A stretch of 7,800 nucleotides of DNA from assembly GCA_937944175.1 (NCBI GenBank), contig CALDZW010000059.1, positions 1 through 7,800 on the forward strand, in the 5' to 3' direction. This document shows, piece after piece, positions 6,508 to 7,800 of the stretch. Within the stretch, counting starts at the first letter, position 1, and the number at the start of each line of letters is the position of its first letter. Under the pieces are notes generated by a model. The model made no database searches. It saw only the letters and a list, made by a program, of their open reading frames with translations, and was not told the origin of the DNA. The translations under genes were made by a program, and so were the position numbers. Source of the DNA: an uncultured Candidatus Altimarinota bacterium (GTDB lineage Bacteria > Patescibacteriota > Gracilibacteria > BD1-5 > UBA6164).

Positions 6508-6536
6508 ATAATATCACACAATATTATATGAATCAA
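6508..6536 (-). promoter_or_regulatory. Promoter of the 76-aa/94-aa gene pair (extended -10)
   Basis: On the minus strand TTGATT (6531-6536), exactly 17 bp, then TATTAT (6508-6513), with TG one base before it (TGATATTAT). The predicted start near 6501 lies just upstream of the ribosome binding site, giving a leader of about 14 nt. The small genes can thus be expressed independently of the pilus ATPase. Confidence 0.62.
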
Positions 6537-6609
6537 GAAAAATATGTAAAATCTTTTATTTTTTAGTTGACAATAGTATGTTTTATTTTAGGAGGAATTT
6601 CATCTTATG

Positions 6610-7800
6610 TTAGTGTCAGAGAGTTGTGAGGACTTCTTCCAAACTTGTTTCTCAGAGTACTACTTTAAGAAGAGCATCCTCTTTTATAGGAACCATTCAA
6701 TCTCCAACAGCCTGAATTTCTAATTGTGTTCTGCTCGCATTTTTGAGCATTAAGGCTTCAATTTTACTACTCATTTCGAGTACTTCATAGAGTCCAATTC
6801 TTCATTTGTATCATGTATTATTACATTTTTTGCATCACTCTGGATGTGCTTTATAGAGTTTTAGGTTCTCTTTCTTCTTTATATATCTTCAGATCTCTCA
6901 TATAATATGAGATTCAATTTTCTTGTCTGGAGTATAGGCCTGTTTACATTCTTTACACAACTTTCTAGCCAGTCTTTGAGAAATAATAATTCTCAAAGAT
7001 GAGGAGATCAACAATGGATCAACTCATAGGTTCATCAGTCTTTGTATTGTATGAACAGCAGAATTAGTATGGAGTGTAGAAAATACTACATGACCAGTAA
7101 TAGAAGCTTCCACAGCAAGACGTGCTGTTTCATCATCTCTGATCTCTCATACCATAATAATATCGGGGTCTTGTCTCAAAAGACTTCTGAGTCACTTAGC
7201 AAACGTGAACTCAATCATAGGATGAATTTGTGTATGATTTACTCAATCTATTCTATATTCAACAGGATCCTCTAAGGTTGAGATATTTTTTTCTCCAGCA
7301 TCATACTGGCTCAACATAGAAAACAGTGTCGTTGATTTTCAAGATCATGTGGGTCATACAGCAAGAATCATCCCAAAATTGTCTCACAGATGCTTTTTCA
7401 ATTTTACCATATTATAGGGGAGTATACCAAGGCTTGAAAGCTCAGGCGGCTTATCATCTTTTTTTAATAATCTGATAACACACTTTTCACCATATATAGT
7501 AGGAAGTACAGATACTCTCATATCAATACTCTTTCCACCAAACAATCTGTAATTAATTTTCCCATCTTGTGGTTGTCTATGCTCATCTATTCTTAGATAG
7601 GACATAATTTTGATCCTTGCAAGAATAGATTCTTTTTGGCTTGCAGGGAACTCCTTATATACAATGAAGTAGCCATCAACCCTAAAACGTATCTTGAGCA
7701 CTTTCTCACGTGGTTCAATATGTATATCAGAAGCTTTCTTAGCTAAAGCATGCAGAAAGATATCATTTACTATTCCAATAGTAGAATCATCCTCATCATC
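6610..7800 (-). CDS. pilB: Type IV pilus assembly / type II secretion ATPase PilB/GspE, C-terminal 396 residues (5' end outside window)
   Basis: This hexameric cytoplasmic motor powers pilin polymerisation. Numbering visible residues from the right edge: the N2 domain is at about 22-130 (KASDIHIEPREKVLKIRFRVDG). Walker A GPTGSGKSTT is at 149-158, the Asp box TLEDPVEYR at 175-183, the Walker B region DPDIIMVGEIRD at 211-222, and the His box GHVVFSTLHTN at 236-246. The zinc tetracysteine is Cys282/Cys285 and Cys323/Cys326, typical of PilB and GspE extension ATPases rather than PilT. About sixteen TGAs are in frame, including all three Walker-A glycines. It ends ETSLEEVLTTLGH at a TAA at 6610. 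PilB is preferred over GspE because CPR genomes commonly carry type IV pili; the window alone cannot decide. The 122-bp gap downstream holds the promoter of the 76-aa gene and no clear terminator. Confidence 0.93.

Noticed and set aside
6567..6723. Plus-strand TTGACA, AGGAGG (6590-6595) and a 38-codon frame from ATG 6607
   Set aside because: No -10 lies at a usable distance from TTGACA (17 bp leads into the AGGAGG itself), and the frame is antisense to the pilB 3' end. A chance arrangement is more likely.
1..7800. Pervasive frameshifts or pseudogenes caused by internal stops
   Set aside because: Every internal stop is TGA, frames never shift, and conserved glycines sit at those sites. Recoding explains all of them without decay.
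1..7800. CRISPR array, tRNA, rRNA or insertion sequence
   Set aside because: No regularly spaced repeats, cloverleaf-like sequence, transposase motifs or terminal inverted repeats flanking a gene were seen.

Overview
The window reads coherently only if TGA is a sense codon for glycine (genetic code 25). Under the standard code every large gene breaks into fragments. With TGA as Gly, ten adjacent reading frames open, about 68 in-frame TGA codons are absorbed by my count, and they fall on glycines that define protein families: all three Walker-A glycines of a PilB/GspE ATPase, both flanking glycines of a Nudix box, and a conserved Gly in the ribosome-binding motif of trigger factor. All ten genes end in TAA or TAG and none in TGA. 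With the low G+C and tight packing, this points to a Patescibacteria (CPR) genome of Candidatus Gracilibacteria or Absconditabacteria (SR1). I cannot separate the two from this window.

Layout, left to right. The plus-strand C-terminal part of a GT39/ArnT-like membrane glycosyltransferase (1-1029) meets two minus-strand genes head-on at a symmetric bidirectional terminator. Those two genes are a membrane-anchored sortase (1322-2425) and, 2 nt downstream, an 88-aa single-helix membrane protein (1053-1319). A 209-bp divergent spacer with a good sortase promoter and an inverted repeat leads to a plus-strand pair: a Nudix hydrolase (2635-3087) and a shortened metallo-beta-lactamase-like protein that has lost its metal site (3108-3578). 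A second symmetric terminator separates this pair from trigger factor (3705-5015, minus). Further right, all on the minus strand, lie a UPF0489/peptide-arginase-like protein (5094-5888), two small uncharacterised proteins (94 aa and 76 aa), and the 3' part of a type IV pilus/type II secretion ATPase gene (6610 to beyond the right edge).

Functionally the window is mostly envelope and surface biology (glycosyltransferase, sortase, pilus motor) plus housekeeping (trigger factor, Nudix). This fits the episymbiotic, surface-attached lifestyle inferred for these phyla. There are no RNA genes, insertion sequences or CRISPR arrays, and no gap exceeds 300 bp. Only one gene, the 76-aa protein, has a clear Shine-Dalgarno sequence. 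The others start behind A/T-rich leaders or very near -10-like elements.
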